Assembly: GCA_000435195.1 (NCBI GenBank)
Contig: FR880281.1
Coordinates: 31,908 to 38,348, forward strand
Origin: Clostridium sp. CAG:169
Lineage (GTDB): Bacteria > Bacillota > Clostridia > Oscillospirales > Ruminococcaceae
Reading direction: 5' to 3'
DNA: 6,441 bases
Numbering within the stretch: position 1 is the stretch's first letter; each line of letters opens with the position of its first letter. Below the pieces are notes generated by a model that was not told the DNA's origin, ran no database searches, and saw only the letters and a program-made list of their open reading frames with translations. This document shows, one piece after another, positions 1-5,720 of this stretch. The position numbers and the translations under genes are program-made.

Positions 1-245
1 ACGCTCGAGTGGGTTCTTGCGCTCATAAACGCATCCGAAGAACCAATCAGCTGACCTACCTTTACATAGTCCCCTTTCTTTACCAGAGGATTGCAAGGTG
101 CGCCCATGTGCATATGCAGGGAGATGTACACCTTGGCCGGAACCGGCATAGCCTGCGGAACACTGTCATTGGTGTTCTTGTGGTGCGGCACGTGCACACC
201 CGGCAATGTCTTGTTACCATTGTTCGACACGATTTTAGCCCCCAT
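1..245 (-). CDS. rnfC: RnfC, N-terminal fragment (Rnf electron transport complex subunit C)
   Basis: This is the first ~80 residues of the Rnf subunit C; the gene runs off the left edge. RnfC is the peripheral cytoplasmic subunit of the Rnf complex, which couples ferredoxin oxidation and NAD+ reduction to ion pumping; it carries the NADH/FMN site and [4Fe-4S] clusters. Visible here are the family's N-terminal PGVHVPHHKNT segment (usually G-G-x-H-P-x-x-K) and the barrel-sandwich stretch VYISLHMHMGAP...NPLVKKGDYVKVGQLIG, followed by SARTHSSV (usually SAPxHxSVSG). The cluster-binding CxxCxxC motifs would lie outside the window. The start is uncertain: ATG at 245-243 has no good ribosome binding site, while GTG at 230-228 is preceded by GGGGG with an 8-base spacer and gives MSNNGNKTLPG. 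It follows the Gx transporter gene by 85 bases on the same strand. RnfC identity is fairly secure despite the short fragment. Confidence 0.82.
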   Translation of the reverse strand, partial: MGAKIVSNNGNKTLPGVHVPHHKNTNDSVPQAMPVPAKVYISLHMHMGAPCNPLVKKGDYVKVGQLIGSSDAFMSARTHSS

Positions 246-330
246 TTCTATAATTTGCCTGAATCCTTCCAGACAGACAGCAGGTCGTCCCTTTGCGCCG
301 GAACGCCCTGTGTATCAGTATAATAATCCC

Positions 331-858
331 TTACTCTTTTCTGCCGCTGTGCAGCCCGCCGCGATAGCGTTCGGGAAGATAGGGTATTATCCAGGTGAAT
401 AGTTTTCCGGTCATGATCCCCACCAGCAATCCGGCAAGGATGAGCACCGGTATATAATAGTATAAAAAAACATTGACCAAAAATCGGGCGGCAATCAGCT
501 GACCGATATTATGAAACACCGCTCCTACCACGCTCAGCGAAAGGTAGTGCAGCTGTTTTTTGGACAGAAAGTCTGCCAGTAAAATGGCGGTCACCGACAG
601 CAATCCGCCGCACAGGCTCAACATTCCGGCGACTGCGCCGCGCGTCAGCAGGACGAACAGCGATTTTAACGCTGCCATCGTGTAGCCCGCTGCCTTCCCC
701 AGGAAAAACACACAGTACATGGTCACCAGATTGGAAAGTCCCAAGCGGATGCCCGGCGGCATCCCGGGAATCACAATCATACTTTCCAGATAGGAAAAGG
801 TCATTGCCAAGGCAAACAGCAGTCCCATCAGGCTGACCTTTGCAGCGGTCTTGTTCAT
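331..858 (-). CDS. Gx transporter family membrane protein (EetB-like / Hpre_diP_synt_I)
   Basis: Small, very hydrophobic protein of 175 residues, the usual size for this family (Pfam Hpre_diP_synt_I, once annotated heptaprenyl diphosphate synthase component I, now Gx transporter family). Recognisable family stretches are PPGIRLGLSNLVTMY (about residues 34-48), the glycine-rich LSLCGGLLSV (80-89) and HNIGQLIAARF (116-126). Five or six membrane segments are apparent, at about 7-25, 42-60, 62-72, 78-97, 107-126 and 131-151. The ATG at 858-856 is preferred because AGGTGG lies 8 bases upstream. An in-frame ATG at 879-877 overlaps the apbE stop (TAATG) but has no ribosome binding site, and further N-terminal extension would run inside apbE. 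It sits 20 bases after apbE and before rnfC, so it is probably co-transcribed and translationally coupled. The Listeria homologue EetB belongs to a flavin-based extracellular electron transfer locus. The molecular substrate is unknown; a flavin or quinone-related role is inference. Confidence 0.85.
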   Translation of the reverse strand: MNKTAAKVSLMGLLFALAMTFSYLESMIVIPGMPPGIRLGLSNLVTMYCVFFLGKAAGYTMAALKSLFVLLTRGAVAGMLSLCGGLLSVTAILLADFLSKKQLHYLSLSVVGAVFHNIGQLIAARFLVNVFLYYYIPVLILAGLLVGIMTGKLFTWIIPYLPERYRGGLHSGRKE

Positions 859-878
859 TGTTCCTGCCACCTTTCCCA

Positions 879-1922
879 TTAGTTCCAGTGATAGTCCCGT
901 TGGTTGTCGGTATTTGGCTGGATATTGCCCTCCAGCGAAGGAGAATAGTAGATATTTCCGTCGGTATCGACGATGACCAGCTGGTATGCTTCCTCCTGCA
1001 TCCGTTGCAGGGCTGCCTGTTTTCCTTCGATAAACAGCGCCGTGGACATACAATCTGCCAGCATCCCGTCCTCCGAGATGACCGAGACACTCAGCAAATC
1101 CGATTCTGCCGGATAGCCGGTGCGCGGGTCGATGATGTGGTGGTAGCGTTTTCCATCCTGCTCAAACCAGCGTTCATAAGCACCGGTGGTCGCCATGGTG
1201 CTGCCGGTCAACGAAAGGGTCGCAATGTATTCCGAGGCTTCCCCCTGCGGGTCACGGATAGCAAAGCGGAAATCCTCCCCCTGTGGGTCCTTGCCCAAAA
1301 CAATCAGGTTGCCTCCTACCGACACATAGCCAGTCTTGATTTCATATTCCTGTGCCACCTGGCGGATGATGGTGCAGGCAGCGCCCTTTGCCACCGCTCC
1401 CAGGTCGATTGCCTGTCCCGGATTGCGCAGCATCACCCGGTTGCCGTCGATTAAAATGTCGCGGTAATCCACCAACTGCTTTGCCTGCTCGACTAACTGC
1501 GGCAGCGGCACCCTTGGATGCTCGGCGGTGATGTCCCACAGTCGGGTCAGCGGCGCGATGGTAATATCAAACAGCCCGTTGGACTGGGCGGAGACTGCAA
1601 TAGCCTGTTGCAAAAGTACAAGGCATTGTTGGCTCACCTCGGTGTAATCCTTGCCCGCCTGCTCATTGATACGGCTGATTTGGCTGTCGGGAAGATACAT
1701 CGAATACTGTTGTTCATACTCCCGCAGACGGCGTTCGATTTCTGCTGCTGCCTGCTGCGAGTTTCTACCGTACAGCTTTTGCTCGATCACCGTATCCATA
1801 ATGAAGCTGGTGGACACACTCAGCTGATACTCCTGCGCCTTTCGGTTTGCTGCAACAACAATTCCGCACAGCAGCGCACAGGATACCAGTGCCAGCAGGA
1901 GGTATTTTACTTTCTGCTTCAC
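879..1922 (-). CDS. apbE: ApbE, FAD:protein FMN transferase
   Basis: Transfers FMN from FAD to a Ser/Thr of target flavoproteins such as RnfD, RnfG and NqrB/C, outside the cytoplasmic membrane and with Mg2+. The 347-residue length is normal. Family motifs in order: FIMDTVIEQKLYG (40-52), GLFDITIAPLTRLW (116-129), IDLGAVAKGAA (172-182), VSVGGNL (200-206), MATTGAYERW (243-252), HHIIDPRTGYPAES (261-274) and the Mg2+/catalytic ADCMSTALFIEG (289-300, with D290 and T294). The N-terminus is a basic MKQKVKY followed by a hydrophobic run to about residue 25, with a possible lipobox LVSC (Cys15), so it is membrane-anchored or a lipoprotein facing outward, as in Listeria FmnB. The start is GTG, not ATG, and has a strong AGGAGG 6 bases upstream. 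It is the first gene of an operon with the Gx transporter and rnfC, which points to flavinylation of the Rnf complex. Confidence 0.95.
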   Translation of the reverse strand: MKQKVKYLLLALVSCALLCGIVVAANRKAQEYQLSVSTSFIMDTVIEQKLYGRNSQQAAAEIERRLREYEQQYSMYLPDSQISRINEQAGKDYTEVSQQCLVLLQQAIAVSAQSNGLFDITIAPLTRLWDITAEHPRVPLPQLVEQAKQLVDYRDILIDGNRVMLRNPGQAIDLGAVAKGAACTIIRQVAQEYEIKTGYVSVGGNLIVLGKDPQGEDFRFAIRDPQGEASEYIATLSLTGSTMATTGAYERWFEQDGKRYHHIIDPRTGYPAESDLLSVSVISEDGMLADCMSTALFIEGKQAALQRMQEEAYQLVIVDTDGNIYYSPSLEGNIQPNTDNQRDYHWN

Positions 1923-1928
1923 CCTCTG

Positions 1929-1934
1929 CCTCCT
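1929..1934 (-). promoter_or_regulatory. Ribosome binding site of apbE
   Basis: A perfect AGGAGG on the minus strand with a 6-base spacer to GTG at 1922-1920. It fixes the start of apbE at this GTG; no ATG lies nearby in frame with comparable support. Confidence 0.85.
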
Positions 1935-1949
1935 ATAACAATATATAAC

Positions 1950-1985
1950 ATCATATAGTTTAACGTATTTTTAAAAAATAATCAA
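1950..1985 (-). promoter_or_regulatory. Candidate promoter of the apbE operon
   Basis: AT-rich region just upstream of apbE. One reading is -35 TTGATT (1985-1980), a 17-base spacer and -10 TAAACT (1962-1957). A better -10 by sequence alone, TATGAT (1955-1950), has only a T-run at the -35 distance. The spacer contains an AT palindrome, TATTTTT-A-AAAAATA (1966-1980). The expected transcript would start about 25-30 bases before the GTG, leaving a short leader with no room for a riboswitch downstream. Consensus match is moderate, so the exact elements are uncertain. Confidence 0.35.
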
Positions 1986-2211
1986 TACCCTGCTCACATC
2001 TGAAAGGGGTGCCAAAATCATCCGATTACCCTATGCTTACCTTCTGGAAACCGCATCATTATGCGGAAATTTTCACGATTCTATCTTCGTATTATTCGAC
2101 TTTGATAAATGAAAAACAATAGCTTTTCCTATTGTTCACCGAATCTTTTGTACGACTTGCAACCTTGCCTCAAAATTTTAGACAAAAAATCACCTGCTTT
2201 TCTATTAAAAA
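1986..2211. other. Intergenic spacer between the ABC-F gene and apbE; no gene recognised
   Basis: About 225 bases, AT-rich, with no reading frame that has a start, ribosome binding site and protein-like composition on either strand. It contains two small perfect hairpins: CCGCAT-CATT-ATGCGG at 2051-2066 (6-bp stem, 4-base loop) and AACAATAG-cttttc-CTATTGTT at 2115-2136. No FMN or other riboswitch consensus that I know is recognisable, and there is no tRNA cloverleaf. It separates the terminator of the upstream gene from the apbE promoter. Confidence 0.6.
2111..2136 (-). terminator. Second, weak terminator-like hairpin in the spacer
   Basis: Perfect 8-bp inverted repeat AACAATAG / CTATTGTT with a 6-base loop (2115-2136). 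On the minus strand it is followed directly by TTTC and an AT-rich stretch, giving five U including the stem end. The stem is AT-rich and thus weak. It could be a back-up terminator behind the main one at 2212-2247, or the 3' end of a short transcript from the spacer. Confidence 0.3.
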
Positions 2212-2247
2212 TGCCCTTAGAGGAAAAATAGATTTCCTCTAAGGGCA
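2207..2247 (-). terminator. Rho-independent terminator of the ABC-F gene
   Basis: Perfect 15-bp stem: TGCCCTTAGAGGAAA (2212-2226) pairs with TTTCCTCTAAGGGCA (2233-2247) around a 6-base loop. In the minus-strand transcript the stem is followed by a U-rich tail (2211-2202, reading AUUUUUAAUA). It begins 14 bases after the ABC-F stop codon. The plus-strand side lacks a T-run after the stem, so it should act in one direction only. This cleanly separates the ABC-F unit from the apbE operon. Confidence 0.9.
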
Positions 2248-2261
2248 AATGTACCGGTCGC

Positions 2262-3860
2262 TTATTTCTGATTCTGCTGTTTCCATTCCAAATATTCATC
2301 GAAGGTGCAGCGGCGGTCAATCATGCCGTCCGGTGTCAGCTCGATGATACGGTTTGCAACCGTCTGCACAAACTCGTGGTCGTGCGAGGTGAAGAAAACG
2401 TTGGATTTAAATTCAGCCAAGCCATTGTTGACTGCGGTGATGGATTCCAGGTCCAGGTGGTTGGTCGGCTGGTCGAGGATGAGCACGTTGGAGCCGTAGA
2501 GCATCATTCTGGAAAGCATACAACGAACCTTTTCTCCTCCCGACAGCACCTGTACCGGCTTGTAAACATCGTCGCCGGAGAAGAGCATTCTGCCCAAAAA
2601 GCCGCGCAGGTAGGTTTCGGTGATGTCTTTGGAGTACTGGGACAGCCATTGCAGGATGGAGAGGTCGCAGCCGTTAAAATATTCCGAGTTATCCTTCGGG
2701 AAATAGGAACGGGAGGTGCTGACACCCCATTTGATGGAGCCCTCGTCCGGTTCTATCTCCTCGGCAAGAATCTGCATCAGGGTGGTCTGTGCAATCTCGT
2801 TGTCACCGATGAAGGCAATCTTATCACCCTTGGACACAGTAAAGGAGATGTCGTTGAGTACCTTGACACCGTCCACCGTTTTGCTGATGCGGTCCACCGT
2901 CAGGACATCCTTGCCGATTTCTCGGTCCATGGTAAAGCCCACATAAGGATATTTACGAGAGGATGCCGGCAGCTCCTCTACCGTCAGTTTATCAATCAGC
3001 TTGCGGCGGGAGGTTGCCTGCTTGGATTTGGATTTATTTGCAGCAAAGCGTGCAATAAAGTTTTGCAGCTCTTTAATCTTTTCATCGGCTTTGCGTTTCT
3101 GGTCGGCAATCATTCGCTGCATCAGGCGGCTGGACTCATACCAGAAATCGTAGTTGCCCACATACATTTTGATTTTGTTGTAGTCGATATCGACGATGTG
3201 GGTGCAGACGTTGTTGAGGAAATGGCGGTCGTGGGATACGATGATAACGGTGCCGACATAGTCCATCAGAAAATCCTCCAGCCAGCTGATGGATGCCATA
3301 TCCAGATGGTTGGTCGGCTCGTCGAGCAAGATGATTTCCGGCTGACCGAACAGCGCCTGCGCCAGCAAAATCTTGACCTTCTCCTTGTCGCCCATTGCCG
3401 ACATCTGCTCATACAAAAGGTTCTGGTCCAATCCCAGACCCTTGAGCAGCTTGCTGATTTCGGTTTCTACTTCCCAGCCGCCCAGCTCGGAAAATTCTGC
3501 TTCCAGTGCTGCTGCCAGCTCGCCGTCCTCCTCGGTGAAATCTTCTTTGTTGTACAGCGCATCCTTCTGCTGCATGATTTCATACAGGCGCGGGTTGCCC
3601 TGGATGATGGTATCCAGCACCGAGAAAGCGTCATAAGCAAAGTGGTCCTGCTTGAGGACGGACATACGCTCCCCGTCCGGGATTTCGACCGAGCCGGTGG
3701 TCGGCTCCAGCTCGCCGGACAGAATCTTTAAAAAGGTGGATTTACCGGCGCCGTTTGCACCGATAACGCCGTAGCACTCGCCGGCATTGAACAAAAGGTT
3801 GACGTCGGAAAACAGCTTTTGTCCGCTGAAATCCAGACTGACGTTGTTGACTGTAATCAT
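2262..3860 (-). CDS. ABC-F family ATPase, YkpA/YbiT type, with a degenerate second ATP site
   Basis: Cytoplasmic twin-ATPase protein without membrane segments. ABC-F proteins act on ribosomes, at the E site where studied; the exact job of the YkpA/YbiT branch is not settled. Length is 532 residues (family about 530-540). NBD1 has Walker A GANGAGKS (34-41), a poor signature MSAMGDKEK (153-161), Walker B IILLDEP (176-182) and switch His210. The charged linker at about 245-305 (RMIADQKRK to KSKSKQATSRRK) is the P-site tRNA interaction region. NBD2 has GDNEIAQT (352-359) where Walker A should be, intact LSGGEK (439-444), Walker B LILDQP (460-465) with Gln464 replacing the catalytic Glu, and His493. 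ATG at 3860-3858 is chosen over an upstream in-frame ATG at 3914. It gives the family start MITVNNVSL, has GGAG 9 bases upstream, and the promoter overlaps the longer version. It stands alone between its own promoter and terminator. Confidence 0.93.
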   Translation of the reverse strand: MITVNNVSLDFSGQKLFSDVNLLFNAGECYGVIGANGAGKSTFLKILSGELEPTTGSVEIPDGERMSVLKQDHFAYDAFSVLDTIIQGNPRLYEIMQQKDALYNKEDFTEEDGELAAALEAEFSELGGWEVETEISKLLKGLGLDQNLLYEQMSAMGDKEKVKILLAQALFGQPEIILLDEPTNHLDMASISWLEDFLMDYVGTVIIVSHDRHFLNNVCTHIVDIDYNKIKMYVGNYDFWYESSRLMQRMIADQKRKADEKIKELQNFIARFAANKSKSKQATSRRKLIDKLTVEELPASSRKYPYVGFTMDREIGKDVLTVDRISKTVDGVKVLNDISFTVSKGDKIAFIGDNEIAQTTLMQILAEEIEPDEGSIKWGVSTSRSYFPKDNSEYFNGCDLSILQWLSQYSKDITETYLRGFLGRMLFSGDDVYKPVQVLSGGEKVRCMLSRMMLYGSNVLILDQPTNHLDLESITAVNNGLAEFKSNVFFTSHDHEFVQTVANRIIELTPDGMIDRRCTFDEYLEWKQQNQK

Positions 3861-3869
3861 CGCTTCATT

Positions 3870-3873
3870 CTCC
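3870..3873 (-). promoter_or_regulatory. Ribosome binding site deciding the ABC-F start
   Basis: GGAG on the minus strand, 9 bases before ATG 3860-3858. The in-frame ATGs at 3875 and 3914 have no comparable site, so translation most likely begins at MITVNN. Confidence 0.6.
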
Positions 3874-3894
3874 ATTCCAAAGTCGTTTGCATAG

Positions 3895-3924
3895 AGTATA
3901 GCATAGCCGCACAAGTCCGGTCAA
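3895..3924 (-). promoter_or_regulatory. Promoter of the ABC-F gene (sigma-A type)
   Basis: -35 TTGACC (3924-3919) and -10 TATACT (3900-3895), separated by 18 bases; each is 5 of 6 to the housekeeping consensus. Expected transcript start is near 3888, giving a leader of roughly 28 bases to ATG 3860. It begins about 30 bases after the antiporter stop codon. No hairpin terminator is seen in between, so some read-through from the antiporter gene is possible. Confidence 0.7.
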
Positions 3925-3954
3925 GCCATAAAGACGTTTCTGCGCCAAAACCGG

Positions 3955-5544
3955 CTAAAATTGCGCCGCTACCAGCATATCTCCCTCTTCAATCAGGGTA
4001 TCTCCCCGCGGGATGATGGTCTGTTCGCCGCGCTGCACCATGATAATCAGCATTCCCTGCGGGATTTCCACCTGTTCCAGCGTCTTACCTTTGCAGCGGT
4101 GGTTTTTGTCCACCGTAATCTCCCGCAGCGTCAGGTTTTCCCGGTCCTCAAAGGCTCGGGCTGCAATCACCAGCAGGTCGCCCGGCAGGATGACAGTATC
4201 CCCGTTGGGAACAATCTTCTCCTCTTTGCGCATCACCAGCACAATCAGAAAATCCTTGGGCAACGGCAGCTGGCTGACCTTGCCGTTGCTCCAGGGGTGG
4301 TCCTCTCCCACCGGTATCTTGACAAAGCTGACGTCGTTTACCTCCCGATAGTCGTTGAAGGTGCGCAGGACATCGGCATTGCGGTCAATCATATTCAGTT
4401 TGCGGCAGACAGCAGGCAGCAGTGCGCCTTGAAACGCCAGCGAGAGCAGGACGATGCAGAACACCAGGTTAAAAAGGTTATACTTCATCGGCACACCCGA
4501 CAGCACTGCATAGATGGCAAAGACGATGGATGCCACGCCGCGCAGACCTGCCCAGGAAACCACGCCGACCTGCTGAATCGAGGTCTTAAAGGGAAGCAGG
4601 ATGGTCCCCACCGCAATCGGTCTGCCGATAAAGGTCATAAACACCATAATCAACAGCGAAGGCAGCAGCACCTGCGGCAGCTCGACCGGTGTGACCAGCA
4701 ATCCCAGCAGGAAGAAAATCATCATCTGCGCCACATTGGTGATGACATCGAAAAAGCGGACCAAATCCCTCTTTTTGGGCAGATAACTGTTGCCCATCAG
4801 GATGCCGCACAGATAGACGCTCAAATAGCCGTTTCCTTCCAGCTGTCCTGCCAGCGCATAGGCTAAAATCGCCACTGCAAAGACGAAGATGGTCTCCCCC
4901 TGCTCCATGCGGATGGAGATGTTGTTGAGAACCCACACCGAGATTTTACCCAGCAGCAGACCGCACAGCAAACCAAAGGCAATTTGTTTAAACAATAGTA
5001 ATGGGATGGAAATGCTCTCTCCACTCATCAGGCTGAGCATCACAATGGTCAGCATATAGGACACCGGGTCGTTGGAGCCGGATTCCAGCTCCAACAGGGA
5101 TGCTGTATTGTTTTTCAGGTTGAGCTTTTTGCTTCGCAGGATGTTAAACACCGAGGCTGCGTCGGTGGATGCCACGACCGAGCCAATCAGCAGGCTCTGG
5201 ATCCACTCCAAGCCCAGCGCAAGATGCACAAAAACACCCACCAAGCCTGCGGTCATCGCCACACCCAGGGTGGACAGCAGGAAGGACTGCACCGCAACCG
5301 GACGTGCCTCCCGCATACTGGTACCGAAGCCGCCGTAGAGCATGACAAAAATCAGGCAGACCGAGCAAATCATCTCCGAAGCTTCATAGTTGCTAAAGTC
5401 GATTCGGAAGATTCCGTTGATTCCAAAGCACATTCCCAGTCCAATAAAAATCAACAGAGAGGGAATCTGTATCTTTTCGGTAAAACGATGCAATCCCACA
5501 CAAATAATAATCACAATCCCCATCAGCAGCAGATAACCGTTCAA
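3955..5544 (-). CDS. Cation/proton antiporter, CPA1 (NhaP2/CvrA-like) with two RCK_C domains
   Basis: Inner-membrane antiporter, probably exchanging K+ (or Na+) for H+, serving pH and osmotic balance. With the TTG start it has 529 residues. Residues 1 to about 385 are a dozen or so hydrophobic segments. Key motifs are VVASTDAASVFNILR (about 123-137), LESGSNDP (153-160), whose Asn-Asp pair (158-159) marks electroneutral CPA1 exchangers, and SWAGLRGVASIVFA (330-343). The cytoplasmic tail holds two RCK_C (TrkA_C) repeats, about 401-463 and 472-529, each with the pattern D-x-L-I-x-x-G-D-x-L-V or close to it (NGDTVILPGDLLVIAA; RGDTLIEEGDMLVAA). No RCK_N (Rossmann) domain is present. In-frame ATG at 5577 would add 11 residues, but it lies almost at the predicted transcript start without a ribosome binding site. 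TTG 5544-5542 has AAGGAGG 8 bases upstream. It has its own promoter. Substrate ion is inferred from the family only. Confidence 0.92.
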   Translation of the reverse strand: MNGYLLLMGIVIIICVGLHRFTEKIQIPSLLIFIGLGMCFGINGIFRIDFSNYEASEMICSVCLIFVMLYGGFGTSMREARPVAVQSFLLSTLGVAMTAGLVGVFVHLALGLEWIQSLLIGSVVASTDAASVFNILRSKKLNLKNNTASLLELESGSNDPVSYMLTIVMLSLMSGESISIPLLLFKQIAFGLLCGLLLGKISVWVLNNISIRMEQGETIFVFAVAILAYALAGQLEGNGYLSVYLCGILMGNSYLPKKRDLVRFFDVITNVAQMMIFFLLGLLVTPVELPQVLLPSLLIMVFMTFIGRPIAVGTILLPFKTSIQQVGVVSWAGLRGVASIVFAIYAVLSGVPMKYNLFNLVFCIVLLSLAFQGALLPAVCRKLNMIDRNADVLRTFNDYREVNDVSFVKIPVGEDHPWSNGKVSQLPLPKDFLIVLVMRKEEKIVPNGDTVILPGDLLVIAARAFEDRENLTLREITVDKNHRCKGKTLEQVEIPQGMLIIMVQRGEQTIIPRGDTLIEEGDMLVAAQF

Positions 5545-5552
5545 AACACCAG

Positions 5553-5559
5553 CCTCCTT
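5553..5559 (-). promoter_or_regulatory. Ribosome binding site deciding the antiporter TTG start
   Basis: AAGGAGG on the minus strand, exactly 8 bases before TTG 5544-5542. It lies inside the longer open frame that begins with ATG at 5577. That ATG has only an AT-rich sequence in front of it, so the TTG is the better start. Confidence 0.75.
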
Positions 5560-5585
5560 GTTTTCGTTCAATACCATTTCAGTAT

Positions 5586-5616
5586 ATCATATTTTCTGTT
5601 GCTCTGCGGAGGTCAA
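5586..5616 (-). promoter_or_regulatory. Candidate promoter of the antiporter gene
   Basis: -35 TTGACC (5616-5611) and -10 TATGAT (5591-5586), both 5 of 6 to consensus, with a 19-base spacer that is longer than the ideal 17. The predicted transcript start is near 5579, two bases from the ATG at 5577. This argues that translation uses the downstream TTG at 5544, with a leader of about 35 bases. Confidence 0.5.
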
Positions 5617-5681
5617 ATTTAAATATTGTGTTAATATCTTCCTATTTATTAGCATTTTGCAGGCATCTACACAAAGACAGC

Positions 5682-5703
5682 CGGAGAAGAAAACTCTCCT
5701 CCG
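5682..5703 (-). terminator. Possible weak terminator behind the macroglobulin-like gene
   Basis: GGAGA (5683-5687) can pair with TCTCC (5695-5699) around a 7-base loop; an alternative pairing is CGGAG (5682-5686) with CTCCG (5699-5703). It lies 18 bases after the stop codon of the upstream gene. The following minus-strand sequence (CTGTCTTTGTGT) is only partly U-rich, so termination is plausible but not strong. Confidence 0.3.
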
Positions 5704-5720
5704 ACCGCCTTCTGCATAAA

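Noticed and set aside
310..330. TATACT between the Gx gene and rnfC as a separate rnfC promoter
   Set aside because: The -10-like hexamer (322-317) has no acceptable -35 at 16-19 bases, so operon read-through is simpler.
859..1053. N-terminal extension of the Gx transporter into apbE
   Set aside because: It would be read entirely inside apbE in another frame. The extra residues are low-quality sequence, and the 175-residue form has the right family length and a good ribosome binding site.
1935..2060. Possible FMN riboswitch in front of apbE
   Set aside because: I searched the leader by eye for the conserved RFN element sequences and found none. The predicted leader is also too short.
2129..2320. 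Minus-strand 63-codon open frame overlapping the end of the ABC-F gene
   Set aside because: It reads through the terminator hairpin in another frame and has no ribosome binding site or protein-like composition.
2376..3731. Long plus-strand open frame (451 codons) opposite the ABC-F gene
   Set aside because: It is the antisense shadow of a well-supported ABC-F gene. Its translation has no recognisable domain and no ribosome binding site.
3861..3914. 18-residue N-terminal extension of the ABC-F protein
   Set aside because: Its ATG lies upstream of the predicted -10 and transcript start, has no ribosome binding site, and homologues begin at MITVNN-like sequence.
3961..4866. Plus-strand open frame of 301 codons opposite the antiporter
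   Set aside because: His/Gln/Asp-rich translation typical of an antisense shadow of a hydrophobic membrane protein; the minus-strand antiporter motifs are clear.
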